From positions 558,001 to 622,000 of the forward strand of contig JAIVFJ010000007.1 in assembly GCA_025765615.1 (NCBI GenBank): a stretch of 64,000 nt of DNA, written 5' to 3'. A model generated the notes under the pieces. It had not been told where the DNA came from, ran no database searches, and worked only from the letters and a program-made list of their open reading frames with translations. This stretch comes from Zopfochytrium polystomum. Its lineage: Eukaryota; Chytridiomycota; Chytridiomycetes; Chytridiales; Chytridiaceae. The position numbers and the translations under genes were made by a program. Positions 13,096 through 24,795 of this stretch are shown piece by piece. Every line of letters starts with the position of its first letter. The stretch's first letter is position 1.

Positions 13096-13913
13096 ACGGG
13101 ACTCTTGCGCGTGCGCCGTCAAATCAGAAACCACGCATTGACATACAGTCGAAAGTAAAAAAAAAGCGACACAACGAACTCTTGTTGCGGACATTGTTTG
13201 CCTGGTTTGGCGTTCGGACATGTGTTGGCGGACATGTCGCGTTTGTCTTCGTTTTCCTTTTCCGACACGATTTTTCATGCACTGCCGCTGTGTTTTTTTT
13301 CCAATTTTTCTCTTTTTCGTCGGGCTTTGTCGCCCACTCTGGACAAATCGGGTGAACTTTGTCTTTTTTTTGTCTTGTGCTCTCTCACCTCTGTCTCTGA
13401 CTCGTCCGTCCATCAACTCTCCCGAACCCAACTCGCTCCCGCCCGCCTGCTTCGCGCCCTTCCTCCTCTACGCTCCGCTCCGGCTCTGCCCACAATCACA
13501 CACCCGCACCCCACCAACCCGCCGCCGCCTTCAATCGCCGCCTTCAATCGCCGCCGCCACCGCCACCCGCCGCCCGTCGCTCACCGCCAGCCCCGTCCTC
13601 CTGCGTTGCTGCCTGTCTTCTTCTGACTTCACCAGTCGCAGCCACCACGACGCGCGCTTTCATTCGTCCTTTTTTTTCTCGGGCTCCGCACCACCACCAA
13701 AAGCATAATCAATCATCCCACTTCTGTCTGTCGTTTGCCACCCCACAAACACCCTGCCTCCCTGCCTCCTGGCTCCTCCTCCCTCCTCCTCCACGCACGC
13801 TCCGCTGAAACGATCACGCTGCCAGCCGCCACCACCGCGATCCACTTGACCTTGGCTGTTGCATTGCAACGAACACGTTTTTGAGTGGGATCACCCCCTC
13901 ACCCTTCCTAGCA
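12175..13913. other. Intergenic, with (GA)n tract at about 13036-13094 and CT-rich leader
   Basis: About 1.7 kb without a supportable gene. The last 500 bases before 13914 are C/T-rich and probably hold the promoter and 5' leader of the PH-domain gene. A short plus-strand ORF near 12330 begins with a signal-like stretch (MRRSGAAVLAVSVAV), but it has no other support. Confidence 0.5.
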
Positions 13914-16448
13914 ATGAGCTACGCTCCGCATCGCCCTTCCCTCCCACCACCACCTCCCCCAAAGGACAACCCTCCGCGCCCCTCTTCCGCCGCATCGTCT
14001 GGGCTGCAACAACTGGTCATCGCCACCCGCGGCGATGAAGACCTCTTCTCCCTGGTTCGCGACTACGACAGCATCCTCTCTGCCTTGGACGTCGCTGCCG
14101 AAGTCTACGACAGCAACACCACAGCGATCGCCCCCGCCGGCTCCGCCGCCCCCTCCGCCACCCAAGGCACGAGAAGCAACTACAGCAACAACAGCGGCAC
14201 GAGGAGCAGAGACGATTCGTTGGGAAAGGGCATCCCATTGGATGCAGCGTCGACACGCTCGACGGGCGCTATCACCCACAAGTCGAGCACACCGCACCTC
14301 ACCACCGCCAACACCCCTTCAACCTTTTTCGCCCCCTCCGTCCCAGATGGTGACGACTTTGATCTGGACTTTGACTTTGACGATTCATCCGTCGAAGTCA
14401 GGACCGTCGCCAGCAGCGTCCGATCCGGCAACCGCCAGCCCGTCCCATCCCCGCTCCTACAGAGCCTTCACCAGCCGCCGCAGCACCTCCTCTCGACCAC
14501 AGCAACTCCAGCCATTTCCTATGAGTCCCTTCAGTCCCTCCACCGCGCGGGCCGAATCACCATCTACAAGGCGGGATCCCTCCCAAAGCTCTCGTCAAGC
14601 CACTCGACCGGCGATCCCTTTTGGAAGCGCCGGTTCATCGTTCTTACCCACGACGCGCTGCACGCATTCCGCGATCCCGTAGGCCCGTCATCCTCTTCCA
14701 TCGGCCACCTCCAGCTCGACTTTTCATCCGTCGTCGGCGCCTCCGTCGAGAGTCAGTTTGCCTTTGACGTCAAAACTCTCGTCCCCGTCGCCGACCCACG
14801 CCCAGGCTTGCCCGCCGTCGAGTACAGGATCTGGAGCTTGAAGTGCACAGGGAAGGAGGCAGTTGCGGCGTGGATCGCGGCTACCAAGCTGTGCCTGTCG
14901 CAGTTCCGCGCACGCCGACAGCAGGGCGGGGGTGTGTCGCTGGTGTCTCCGGTGGACGGTGTCTCGTTGGAAAGAGGGCTGAGCACGGCCGCGTCAGAGA
15001 TGTACTCGACGCTCGGCCATAGCTCATTTGATAGGGCAAAGGACAAGCGGCCTGCTGCTGCGCCGCCGCCGTCGGTTGTTGCATCGTCCGCGGCCGAAGC
15101 ATTCGCAACCACGGCGTCAGCAGCTGGAGTTTCAACAGTATCAGCAACGACAACAACTACCACCACAGAAAAACCCGCCCACACCACCGACTCCGACTCC
15201 TCATCCAATGCAGCATCCACTTCCACAGCCACTCCGCAAAACCACCCCGCAACCTCATCCCATCAACCCGTCGGCGCTCAAAGAGCCACCTCGACGCCGG
15301 CCATCTTTCAAGCCATTAAAAGCAATATTTCCTTAACGGACCTCCTTCAGCGCGACAACTCTGTGCACCAGCCGCAGCAGTCGCAGTGGACCCAGCCAGA
15401 GGAAGCCTACCTCCCTCCGCTTCCGCAGGCAGGAGGGAAGCCGACGAAGGTCCCTCAGGAGCAGCAACAGCACGTCCAGCAACACCGCGACTCAACAAAG
15501 CCGTTTTCCTCTCTTCCGCAACCACAGCGACTTGGCTCCGTCTCGATCCCGCGCAGCCCCGTCGCGTTCCCCGCCCCAAACATCGCCGCGCGCTCATCCA
15601 GCCTCGCCCCGCTCGCTACCAACCCCATCGTGCCATCCGCCGCCTCCTCGCAGGTTTCAGTCTCGTCCGACGTGCTGTTCCAGCGCGGCGTCCTCAAACA
15701 GAACAGCGTCCGCTCCAACAACACCAACGCGTCCGCCCGTCCCGAAGACACTGGAGCATCAGCGCCCGCACCGCAACAAAACCGACAACCCGCGGCCTCC
15801 TCCTCCTCCTCCTACTCATACTCCTCCAACCCTTACTCCTCCACGCCGACTACCCCATCCTCCTCCGCTTCCTTCGGCCCCTTCTCCCAATCCCACCACC
15901 CCTTCTTCTCCTCGCACCCGTACGTCTCTGCCGCCCCGCCGTCCCCCGCCGCCACCCCTCCCCTCGCAAACTACGACGCCCCATACACCCCGCCCACCGC
16001 CCACTCCCGCCTCTTCCCCTCCGCCTCCTTCTCCACCCCGTCCCCGTCCGCCTTCTCCTCCGCACCCGCACCCGCGCCGTCGCCCGCCCAATCCGCGTCG
16101 TACCAACCCTATATCGGGTCCCACCCGCTCCACCTGCACCGCCCCTCCCACGCCTACGCGCCCTCCCCGCCGCCCGCCGTCGGCCGCCGCTCCGCAGACG
16201 GCGGCAACCCGCCGCCGCCGCTGCAGCCGCCGCCCTCCGTCGTCCTGCCCGCCGACACAGGCAAGACCATCACGCTCACGCCGTACACGTCAAAGAGCTT
16301 TGAGCTGCGGCAGCGGTACGGCGATAGCGGGCTCGGCGCCGGGCTCGGCGGCGGGGGAGGGGTTGGAGGCGGCGGCGGTGGGGCGGCCGCGGCGGGCGGG
16401 GAGAAGGGGTTTGGGAGGTTGATGAGGAAGCTGACGGGTAGGGATTGA
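13914..16448 (+). CDS. PH-domain protein, Ser/Pro-rich
   Basis: A single uninterrupted frame of 844 residues from the ATG at 13914; the frame extends slightly upstream but only to a TTG. A pleckstrin-homology domain spans about residues 212-330. It opens with GRITIYKAGSLPK, continues through the basic FWKRRFIVLTHDALHAF strand typical of PH domains, and closes with the amphipathic helix around KEAVAAWIAATKLCL, including the conserved Trp. PH domains bind phosphoinositides or protein partners at membranes. The rest is disordered: poly-Pro and Ser/Thr/Gln runs before and after the domain, and a Gly-rich stretch near the C-terminus that ends in a basic LMRKLTGRD. No second domain is recognised. 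The role is probably in signalling or cortical scaffolding, by analogy with other fungal PH proteins. Confidence 0.83.
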   Translation: MSYAPHRPSLPPPPPPKDNPPRPSSAASSGLQQLVIATRGDEDLFSLVRDYDSILSALDVAAEVYDSNTTAIAPAGSAAPSATQGTRSNYSNNSGTRSRDDSLGKGIPLDAASTRSTGAITHKSSTPHLTTANTPSTFFAPSVPDGDDFDLDFDFDDSSVEVRTVASSVRSGNRQPVPSPLLQSLHQPPQHLLSTTATPAISYESLQSLHRAGRITIYKAGSLPKLSSSHSTGDPFWKRRFIVLTHDALHAFRDPVGPSSSSIGHLQLDFSSVVGASVESQFAFDVKTLVPVADPRPGLPAVEYRIWSLKCTGKEAVAAWIAATKLCLSQFRARRQQGGGVSLVSPVDGVSLERGLSTAASEMYSTLGHSSFDRAKDKRPAAAPPPSVVASSAAEAFATTASAAGVSTVSATTTTTTTEKPAHTTDSDSSSNAASTSTATPQNHPATSSHQPVGAQRATSTPAIFQAIKSNISLTDLLQRDNSVHQPQQSQWTQPEEAYLPPLPQAGGKPTKVPQEQQQHVQQHRDSTKPFSSLPQPQRLGSVSIPRSPVAFPAPNIAARSSSLAPLATNPIVPSAASSQVSVSSDVLFQRGVLKQNSVRSNNTNASARPEDTGASAPAPQQNRQPAASSSSSYSYSSNPYSSTPTTPSSSASFGPFSQSHHPFFSSHPYVSAAPPSPAATPPLANYDAPYTPPTAHSRLFPSASFSTPSPSAFSSAPAPAPSPAQSASYQPYIGSHPLHLHRPSHAYAPSPPPAVGRRSADGGNPPPPLQPPPSVVLPADTGKTITLTPYTSKSFELRQRYGDSGLGAGLGGGGGVGGGGGGAAAAGGEKGFGRLMRKLTGRD

Positions 16449-17619
16449 AAGTGGGGAAAAGTTTGTTGGAGGGGAGAAGGTTTTGGAGGAGAGGCTTGGT
16501 GGTTTGTGACAAGGGATTCTATGGGATATTGGGAGAGGCGTTTCCTGAGTTGAGGGGGGGTTCCCCTCCGTTTTTGTCGCGTCGGGCTTGTTTGTGTTTA
16601 GCCCTTCCTCTTGCATGTAATTTTTTTCCCTTGTTTTGGTTTCCTCGGTTCACCCTTCCTCACCGCCATTCCCAAACAACCCAACCTCACCCTTTACTTA
16701 AAGGTATGGGACCACTCCTATGATGTCGCGTTTTTCTCGCACCTCCAATTTGCTACAGGGGCCGAACCCGGATTTTTTAGTCCTCCTGCGCTTGTCTTGG
16801 CATGCTTTTGGGGTTTACTTTTTCTGTTTCTTTTCCATTTTTTCCTTTTTCTGTCACTTTCGGTGTCGCCCACTTTGCTTTCCCCCCAGCCATGCCTGCC
16901 AAGCCCATGATATGATATCTTTGTCGTGAACACCCCCCGCCCGGTCGCTCTGAAACAGTCTCTTTCACCTTTTGTTTCCCCCCTTCTTCCAACTCACCGT
17001 GCTTTTGTTTCTCCTTTTTCCTTCTGCTGGGTTGGGGGGGGCGGTGCCAGACCGCCGTCGTCACGCGGTTGCAACCGCTGAGCCCCTTCATCTTCGTGTT
17101 CTTGTCCGTCTTCCTTTTTTTTTCGTCCTTGGTCCTTTTTTTTTTTTTTTTTTTCGCTCGTTGATAGAGAAAGAAAAGAAAAGAGAAAGAAACCAATTTT
17201 TTTTTTTTTTCGTTGCTGCATTTCCCCGAAGGAAACAGCCACGAGCGCGCGTTATGGTCGAGAGCGCGATTTGATGTTGATGTTTTTTGTGCGTGCAATT
17301 GTGCAGCGGACATGAGTTGTGTTTGTGTGATCGTGTTTGTGTTTGTGTTTTTTTGGGGGGGGTGGGTGCGATTGCCCGCAGAACTCTCGGTTTTTCCACG
17401 CGTAGTAGCTGCTTCTAACAAGTTGTGGGGCCCTCTTAGCAGAGGACTCTTCCTTTGTAATTGGATGCGTATGCGATAAGCCCGGTGTAGTGTAAATACA
17501 AGGCGCGTTTAAAGAGAGAGGAAAAAAAAAAGAAAGGGTTAAGGCAAAAAGAAAAAGGAAACAAAAAACGAAGACACAAAAGCGAAAAACTCCTCGCTCC
17601 ATCTCCGTCCGCTCCAAAC
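16449..17619. other. Intergenic, poly-T rich
   Basis: Holds the 3' end of the PH gene and the promoter of the first GDSL gene. T tracts occur at about 17135-17154 and 17199-17210. No gene is supported. Confidence 0.55.
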
Positions 17620-18228
17620 ATGACGACAACGCCCTCCTCCACCCGATCGCCGTCCTCGACCTCGACCTCGTCCTCCACCCACCCGCGGCTCGCCCCCGCC
17701 CCCGCCCTCGCCCTGGCGATCGCTGTCGCTGTCGTCGTCGCCGTCGCCGTCGCCGCCGCCCCCACCACCCCCGCGACGACGACGACGACGACCACCCCGT
17801 CCGCCCTGGTCGCGTTCGGCGACTCGTGGTCCGACAACGGCAACGTCTACCGCATCTCCAACGGCACCTGGCCGCCCTCACCCCCCTACGACAATGGCCG
17901 CTTCTCAAACGGGCCCGTCTGGCTCGAGACACTCGCCGGGTCGCAGTTCTTGAATGCAACGCTGCGCGATTTTGCTTATGTATAAATGCGGGGGGCGGTT
18001 TTTTGACACCTCAAATACTCACACTCGCCTCCACACACAAACAAACAACAACAGGGCAGCGGCACCACAAACAGCAAGACCATCCTGGGCTTCTCTGGCG
18101 CCAACTCGGACATTCCCGTCCCCGCCGTCGACCAGCAGATCGCGGGTGACTACGTCAAGTTCCTGGCAAACTCGTAAGTCACGGGAACATTTCTGGCCAA
18201 ACCGAAGGAAAGCTTCTAAAAAGCTGCA

Positions 18229-18266
<38 letters not shown>

Positions 18267-18897
18267 TCCGTCGGCGCGACCCCGCTCTACTCGCTGTGGT
18301 CGGGAGGGAACGACCTCTTCTTTGACTATTTTGCCTTCCACAAGAACCTCTCGGCAGAAACCGTGCGTCGCCTGCCGCCTGCATCACCCAAATGTATTCC
18401 AGTCTAACCCACCTCCTCCCTTTTCGCCCGCAACCCGACATCCCCAGATCGCCTCCGACATCATCCAAAACGTCGACACCCTCATCACCTCCTACGGCGC
18501 GCGCCGCCTCCTCCTCCTCACCCTCCCCAACATCACCCACCTCCCCTTCTTCCTCAACGTCCCCGCCGCCACCGCGACCCTCGCCGCCGACACCGCCGCA
18601 CAAATCAACGCTCTCCTACCCCCGAAAATCCACGCCCTCCAGCGCAAACACATCGCGGCGAACGCCAAGGTCCTGCTGTTCGACGTCGCCGCGCTGATCG
18701 ACCAGGTCGTCGCCAAGCCGGCGAAGTGGGGGTTCGCGAACGTCACGGACGCGTGCGTTGTGGGCGGGGTGGCGTGCGCGGAGCCGGGCAAGTATGTGTT
18801 TTGGGATCAGTTCCATTTTACGGGGAAGACGCATCAAATTATTGGGGAGGCGGTCGCGGCGAGGGTCGGGTCGTGGTTGGCGAAGAATCCGTTCTGA
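17620..18897 (+). CDS. Secreted GDSL/SGNH-family hydrolase, copy 1
   Basis: Exons 17620-17979, 18055-18173, 18266-18362 and 18448-18897 join to 341 residues. A Ser/Thr/Pro-rich start of about 36 residues precedes a long hydrophobic segment (ALAIAVAVVVAVAVAAA), either a signal peptide or an anchor. SGNH blocks are complete: block I FGDSWSD (nucleophile Ser), block II Gly in GFSG, block III GGND, and block V DQFHF with the catalytic Asp and His. Members cleave esters of lipids, acetylated sugars or similar; this arrangement resembles fungal acetylesterase-like enzymes, but the substrate cannot be read from the sequence. It is a tandem paralogue of the gene at 19857, with all three introns at the same positions and phases (0, 2, 0). 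Intron 2 ends in a 34-nt A run directly at the 3' splice site. Confidence 0.9.
18231..18264 (+). repeat. A34 homopolymer abutting a 3' splice site
   Basis: Thirty-four consecutive A residues sit at the end of intron 2 of the GDSL gene, followed immediately by the G of the acceptor. A branch-point-like cttctaaaa lies just upstream. Confidence 0.95.
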
Positions 18898-19856
18898 ATG
18901 GGACTCGAGAAGAGCATTTGAAGTTATCCTGTTTCATTTTTCTTTCTTCCTAACCCTGTTTCACGGGTTTCGCAGAGCATCCAAAGCATGGCTTTTGCCT
19001 CCTCCCGCACGTTTTCCTTCTTCTTCTTCCCTCTTGATTCTCTACCGCTTTGCTCTCTAGACTACTGCCTTCCTCTTTTCCTCTTCACAATGCGACTACC
19101 GCCCCCATCTTTGCAATAACACGAACAATCCTGCTTGCTTGCACCTTATAACTCGCTCTGTATCGCAATGTGCAGAACGTTTGTAGAATGTCTAGGAGTC
19201 ATTTATTTACGAGGGGGCAAAGGATTCGAGGAGATTGCGATTGGATTGCGTCGACATCATTCCAAAATTTTTATTATCACTGCTGCTCACGCTTTTCCGG
19301 CGCTGGCCGGACTTTGACGAGAGGGAGAGTCAGTGTGTGCGTGTGACGTCATGACGTCATTTGCCATTTTGAAGCCCTTTTATGTTTGGGTGTTTGAGCG
19401 CCGAAGCGCGCGCAGTCACGCAAGTCATGCGGTGGGTGTGGTGCAGCCCCGAAATGGAAAGAGGGCAGGGACAAGTCACAGTCAGTCCTTTTTGCGTGTG
19501 TCCTCTGTCGGACGGCCAGTGCCTCTCTCTGCCAGAATGTGGCAAGACATTTGTGTGCTCGACTGTGTGTGTGTGTGTGTGTGTCAGTCGGTCAGCCTGG
19601 CTGTCTCTCCTTGCTTCTGTTTGGAACTTTCACTGCGTGTGCGACTGCCCGAAAAAAAAAAAAAAAAAAAAAAAAAAAGGAAAAGAAAAAAAAAAAGAAA
19701 CAACAACACAAAAAAAAACTCTGCTGATAAATTAGCCGGCGCTGCACCAGTGCCAAGAACGAAAGGAAGAAGAGGGAATAAATAACTAAGAAGGGGAAAA
19801 ACCCGGCGCTCTTCCATCTTCCATCGGTCGCACGCACCTGACGCACACGATACACG
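18898..19856. other. Intergenic between the GDSL paralogues
   Basis: Contains a (TG)n run at about 19565-19583 and an A-rich tract at 19652-19718. It probably includes the terminator of copy 1 and the promoter of copy 2. No gene is seen. Confidence 0.55.
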
Positions 19857-21088
19857 ATGCGCTTCCCCACCACTCGCAACGCCCGCCTGACCGCCGGGTC
19901 CGCCGCCGCCGCCGTCGTCACTGTGCTCGCCGCGTCCGCCGTCACCGCCGTCCCGACCCCCGCCGGCATCTCCACCGTCGTCGCCTTTGGCGACTCGTGG
20001 TCCGACATCGGCAACGCCTACAACCTCACCAACGGTGTCGTCCCGCTCTCTCCTCCGTATTACAAAGGCCGCTTCTCCAATGGCCCCGTCTGGCTCGAGA
20101 CTCTGGTCGACGACTCGCACCTCGACACGAAGCTCGTCGACCTCGCCTTTGTACGTTGGAGTTTTGCTCTGCGCTATTTTTGACCAACGGATTGTTTTCT
20201 CATACCACGTCTTCTTTAGGGCGCCGCCACCACCAACAGCGCGATCCGCGGCATTTTGAACACGGGCGCTCCCGCGCCGTCCGTGAATGAGCAAATTGCA
20301 ATCTACTACTCGGCGTACCTGAACTCCAAGTATGGAACGCCTGTCTTTTTTGCCGCTTCCTTCTCATAAGCTTACTTCTTACACTGCTCCTTCCCGCAAG
20401 CTCGGTCGGCGACTCGCCCTTGTACTCGCTCTGGTCTGGCGGCAACGACCTGTACTTTGACTTCGTCGTGTACAAAGTCAACACTACTTCCGAGCAGGTC
20501 TACACGTTTGTCGTTTTTACTCCATAGTCTTCAATCGCAGTTATGCGCCACCGGAGCTAATCCACCACTCACCCCACTCTATCCTTGTACCACAACCCAC
20601 ACCACCCGACGGAACAACAACAACAAACCAAATTCGAACAGATCGCCTCCAATATCATCCTCAACGCCCAAACCCTAATCACGAACTTCTCCGCCAACCG
20701 CATCCTCATCCTCAACCTTCCCCCCGTCACCCGCTTCCCCCTTTTCAAAGTCTTCGACGCCAACCTCGCCGCCCTCGCCGCCCAAATCACCGCAGGCATC
20801 AACGCCCTCCTCCCCGGCAAAATCGACGCCCTCGTCGCCTCCTCCTCCGCGGCTCCGCAGATCCTCCTGTTCGACGCCTCGGCGCTTGTGACCTCCTTCC
20901 TCGACAACCCCGCCGACTACGGGTTCACCAACGCCGTCGACCCGTGCTTGGATACGACCACCGGCGTCGCGTGCGCGAACCCGGACGCGTACGTGTTTTG
21001 GGATAATTTGCATTACACGGCCAAGGCCCACAGGCTGATTGGTGAGGCTGTGGCAAAGAAGGTGCAGGGCTGGGTTGCCGGCAACTGA
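19857..21088 (+). CDS. Secreted GDSL/SGNH-family hydrolase, copy 2
   Basis: Exons 19857-20150, 20220-20329, 20401-20497 and 20642-21088 join to 315 residues. A clean signal peptide is present ([18 protein letters not shown]). The SGNH residues are FGDSWSD, GGND (within [12 protein letters not shown]) and, near the C-terminus, DNLHY with Asp and His. Block II Gly is less clear than in copy 1 (TGAP instead of GFSG). The two copies share the motif order and identical intron positions and phases, so they arose by duplication of an intron-containing ancestor. Copy 2 lacks copy 1's long Ser/Thr/Pro leader. Expected to be exported and to act on an extracellular ester; the substrate is unknown. Confidence 0.9.
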
Positions 21089-21634
21089 TTTGGGATTGGT
21101 GTTCTCCCCCCCACCCCCCATTTTTTTTTCTTTTACCCGCGAGTTTTAAAGCGAACAGTTCACCTTTACTTTTTTTTTGCTCTCGACTCCTCTTTCTTGA
21201 TGTGCTCTTCGAATAATTCCCTCCCCCGCTCCACCCAATGGCGTGTTAGTGACATTTAGATCGCGAGAAAATTTAGAAGCAATCTGCACTCTCCCTTGTC
21301 GGCCTTGGCAACGGCACCACAGTAGTAAACCGCCAGCCTCAGCATCAGTTTAGGTTGCAATACTGGAAAGTCTTTTTGTTGACTGCAGTGCTGGCCGTGA
21401 AGTAAAAGAGAAAGAGAAGCGACGCAAATTTTTCACGCAGAAAAGGGACGTAAAAGCCAAGCAAGTGTCCCAACCGTAGAGAAAAACCAGGTAAGAAATA
21501 ACTCCAAAACACCCACCATCGCAGTTGGCTTTGGGGAAACGAAACATTTACACGCAGGAAAGGTTGAAGGAAACAAACCGTTCCAATGCAAAAGAAAAAA
21601 GAAAAAAACGAGCGCAAAACCAAACAAGGTCTCC
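21089..21634. other. Intergenic between convergent genes
   Basis: The 3' regions of GDSL copy 2 (plus) and family member A1 (minus) meet here. No gene is supported. Confidence 0.55.
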
Positions 21635-21848
21635 TCACTTCTTCTTGCCTCCTCCCGAAGCCTTGGGAGCAGCAGCCGGCTTCGCCGCAGGCTTGGCCGC
21701 CGTAGAAGCGGCTGCGGGTTTCGCCGCCGCCTGCTTTGGCGCCGCCTGTTGCTGTTTCGGCGCCGCCGCCGGCTTCGGCGCAGTGGCCTTCGCCGCAGTA
21801 CCGCCCCCGCCGCTCGTCCTCGCGGCCGTCGTCGTCGCCTTCTGAGCC

Positions 21849-21880
<32 letters not shown>

Positions 21881-24756
21881 CTTTTGCGCAGGCGCCGCCG
21901 CCTTTGTTGGGCTCTTTGCTGCACCACCACCACCGCCGGCGCCGCCGCCCGTACGCGCTGGAGTCGTCTTGGCAGCTGCCGTCCCTCGCGCTGCGGGCGC
22001 CTTTGCCGCTCCACCACCACCACCGCCGCCGCCGCCGCCAGATTTTGCCGCGGTACCTCCGGCCCTGCCGCCGGCTCCCGTCGCTTTGGCGCCGCCACCG
22101 CCGCCACCGCCCGTTGCCTTTGCCGGCTGTGCCTTTGCGCCGCCACCCTTTGCCGCGGTACCTCCGGCTTTGCCGCCAGCTCCAGAGGCCTTGGCGCCGC
22201 CGCCGCCGGCTTTTCCGCCTCCGGCTCCCGCTGCGCCGGCTCCGCGTCCGCCACCGCCGGCTCCTGTCCCTTTGGCGCCGCCGCCGCCGCCACCCTTCGC
22301 GGTTCCGGCTCCCCCGGCTTTCCCCCCGGCGCCCGTGGTCTTTGCGCCGCCGCCGCCGCCCCCCGCCTTTGCTGCTCCGGATCCAGCTGCACCGCCGCCG
22401 GCCCTGCCCCCCGCTCCAGTCGCCTTTGCGCCGCCGCCGCCGCCTCCTTTGGCAACGCCTACTCCTCCAGCCTTGCCCCCCGCTCCGGTCGCTTTGCCGC
22501 CGCCGCCGCCTTTCGCGACTCCGGCTCCGCCCGCCTTGCCGGCTCCAGTTGCTTTGGCGCCGCCGCCGCCGCCTTTCGCGCCTCCCGGACCGGCTGCGGC
22601 GCCTCCGCGTCCGGCGCCGCCCGCCTTGCCGCCGGCTCCGGTCGCTTTGGCGCCGCCGCCACCACCACCGCCGCCGCCGCCTCCTTTCGCGACCACGCCG
22701 GCTTTGCCGCCCGCCTTGCCGCCGCCGCCACCTTTCGCGCCTCCACCACCAGCCCCAGCTCCTCCGCGCCCGGCTCCCGCCGCTTTGCCGCCGCCGCCCC
22801 CGCCGCCGCCAGCACCCTTCGCGACTCCGCCAGCCTTGCCGGCTCCGGCTCCTCCGGCTTTGCCGCCGGCTCCTGCGGCCTTTGAGCCACCCCCGCCGCC
22901 GCCGCCTTTCGCGCCTCCGCCACCAGCCGTGGCTCCTCCGCGCCCGGCTCCCGCCGCTTTACCCCCGGCTCCCGTCGCCTTCGCACCGCCGCCGCCTCCT
23001 TTCGCGCCTCCGACTCCTCCGGTTTTGCCGCCCGCTCCAGTTGCTTTGCCACCGCCGCCGCCGCCACCTTTGCCGCCGGCTCCAGTCGCTTTTGCGCCGC
23101 CACCTTTCGCGCCTCCGGTACCAGCCGCAGGTCCTCCGCGTCCGGCTCCACCGCCTCCTCCGGCCTTGCCAGCTCCCGTCGCTTTGGCGCCGCCGCCTCC
23201 GCCGCCGCCTTTCGCGACTCCACCAGCCTTGCCGCCGGCGCCCGCTTTGCCGACGCCACCTGTCTTCGCGGCTCCGGCTCCGGCTGTTCCGCCGCCGCGC
23301 GAAGCTCCTCCGGCTTTGCCGCCCGCTCCGGTCGCTTTGGCGCCGCCTCCGGCTTTGCCTCCCTTCCCGGCTCCTCCGGCTCCGGCTCCGCCTACTCCGG
23401 CCTTGCCGCCGCCCGCTCCCGCCGCTTTGGCCGTGCCGCCGTTCGCGCCTCCGGCCTTGCCTCCGCCGCCAGTCTTGCCGACTCCGCCGCCTCCGCCCTT
23501 GCCGCCGGCTCCAGCGGCTTTGGTCGTGCCGCCGTTCGCGCCTCCGGCTTTGCCGCCGCCGCCGCCGCCCTTCGCGTTTCCGGCACCTCCGGCCTTGCCT
23601 GCTCCCGAAGCTTTACCGCCGACGCCGCCAGCACCGCCGCCGCCGCCTCGCGCGACTCCTGCAGCTTTTCCGCCGGCTCCCGTCGCCTTGGTGCCTCCTC
23701 CAGCCTTGCCTCCGCCGCCAGCCTTGCCGGTTCCTGCTGCGTTAGCAGCGCCGCCGTTCGCAGCTCCAGCTTTTCCACCGCCGCCGCCGCCCTTTGCGAC
23801 TCCGGCGCCAGCTCCTCCGGCCCTGCCACCTGCCGCCTTACCGCCGCCGCCGCCGCCTCCTCGAGCAGCTCCTCCAGCGTTGCCGCCAGCTCCCGTAGCC
23901 GTTGTCTTGCCCCCACCAGCCTTGGCAGGCCCCGCGGCCGTCCCGCCGCCGCCGCCGCGAGCCGCTCCTCCCGCGTCCTTGGCGCCGCCGGCTACGGCTG
24001 CTTTGCCTCCACCACCAGCCTTCCCACCACCACCTGTCCCGCCGCCCGCCCCAGCTCCGCCTGCCCGACCGCCAGCCTTCCCAGCCGCACCGCCGCCGCC
24101 GTTGGCCTTGCCAGCCGCAGCGCCGCCCGCCTTCCCACCTCCACCAGCCTTGCCCCCGCCGCCGGCCTTCCCGCCGCCGCCACCGCCGCCACCGCCGGAC
24201 CCGACGTCGACCCCGTTCTCCCGCAACACCTCCCTTCCCTGCCGCTTCGCGATCGTTCCCGCCGCCCGCGCCACCTGGTCGCGCGTCGGGCCTTTTGCCG
24301 GCAGCTTGGCCGCAGCCTGCGCGTCCTTGACGGTCTTGGGGAGGTTCTTGAGCGTTTGCGCGCCTTGCTTGATTTCTAGGGTTTGCGGTCGAGGGTTGAG
24401 GGGGGTAGCGGGGGGGTGGGGAGGAGTGGTTGGGGTTGAAGTTGATCGAGAGCGGGTTTGGGACGGGGAAGGAGTTGGGGGCATACCTTTTGCGGCCTGC
24501 GCGACGCCGCGAGCGGCTTGCACGCCTTCTTTGGCTCCGCGCGCTGCCGTCAAGGCGCCTTTTAGCGCGTTGCCTAGTGGAGGGTGGGCTTAGTGGTTTT
24601 CCTTCCTGGAAGGGTGGCCATTAAAGGGATAAAAAGGGCGACGTGGGTTGTGGGGGCTCTTACCTCCCGGCACCATGCCGACGGCGCCCTCTGCTACAGT
24701 TTTACCGGCGTTCTTGAGGATCCCTGTGTGTGTGCGTGTGTGCGTGGGTGTTGTTT

Positions 24757-24795
<39 letters not shown>

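Noticed and set aside
13881..13913. An upstream start for the PH-domain protein
   Set aside because: The extra codons begin only at a TTG; the ATG at 13914 is the first AUG in frame.
21858..24593. A 911-codon plus-strand ORF antisense to A1, and similar ones at 48003-51482 (plus) and 62074-63948 (minus)
   Set aside because: They are Pro/Ala shadows of GGC/GCC-rich Gly/Ala coding on the other strand, which contains few stop triplets in any frame. They lack splice-consistent starts and show no domain.
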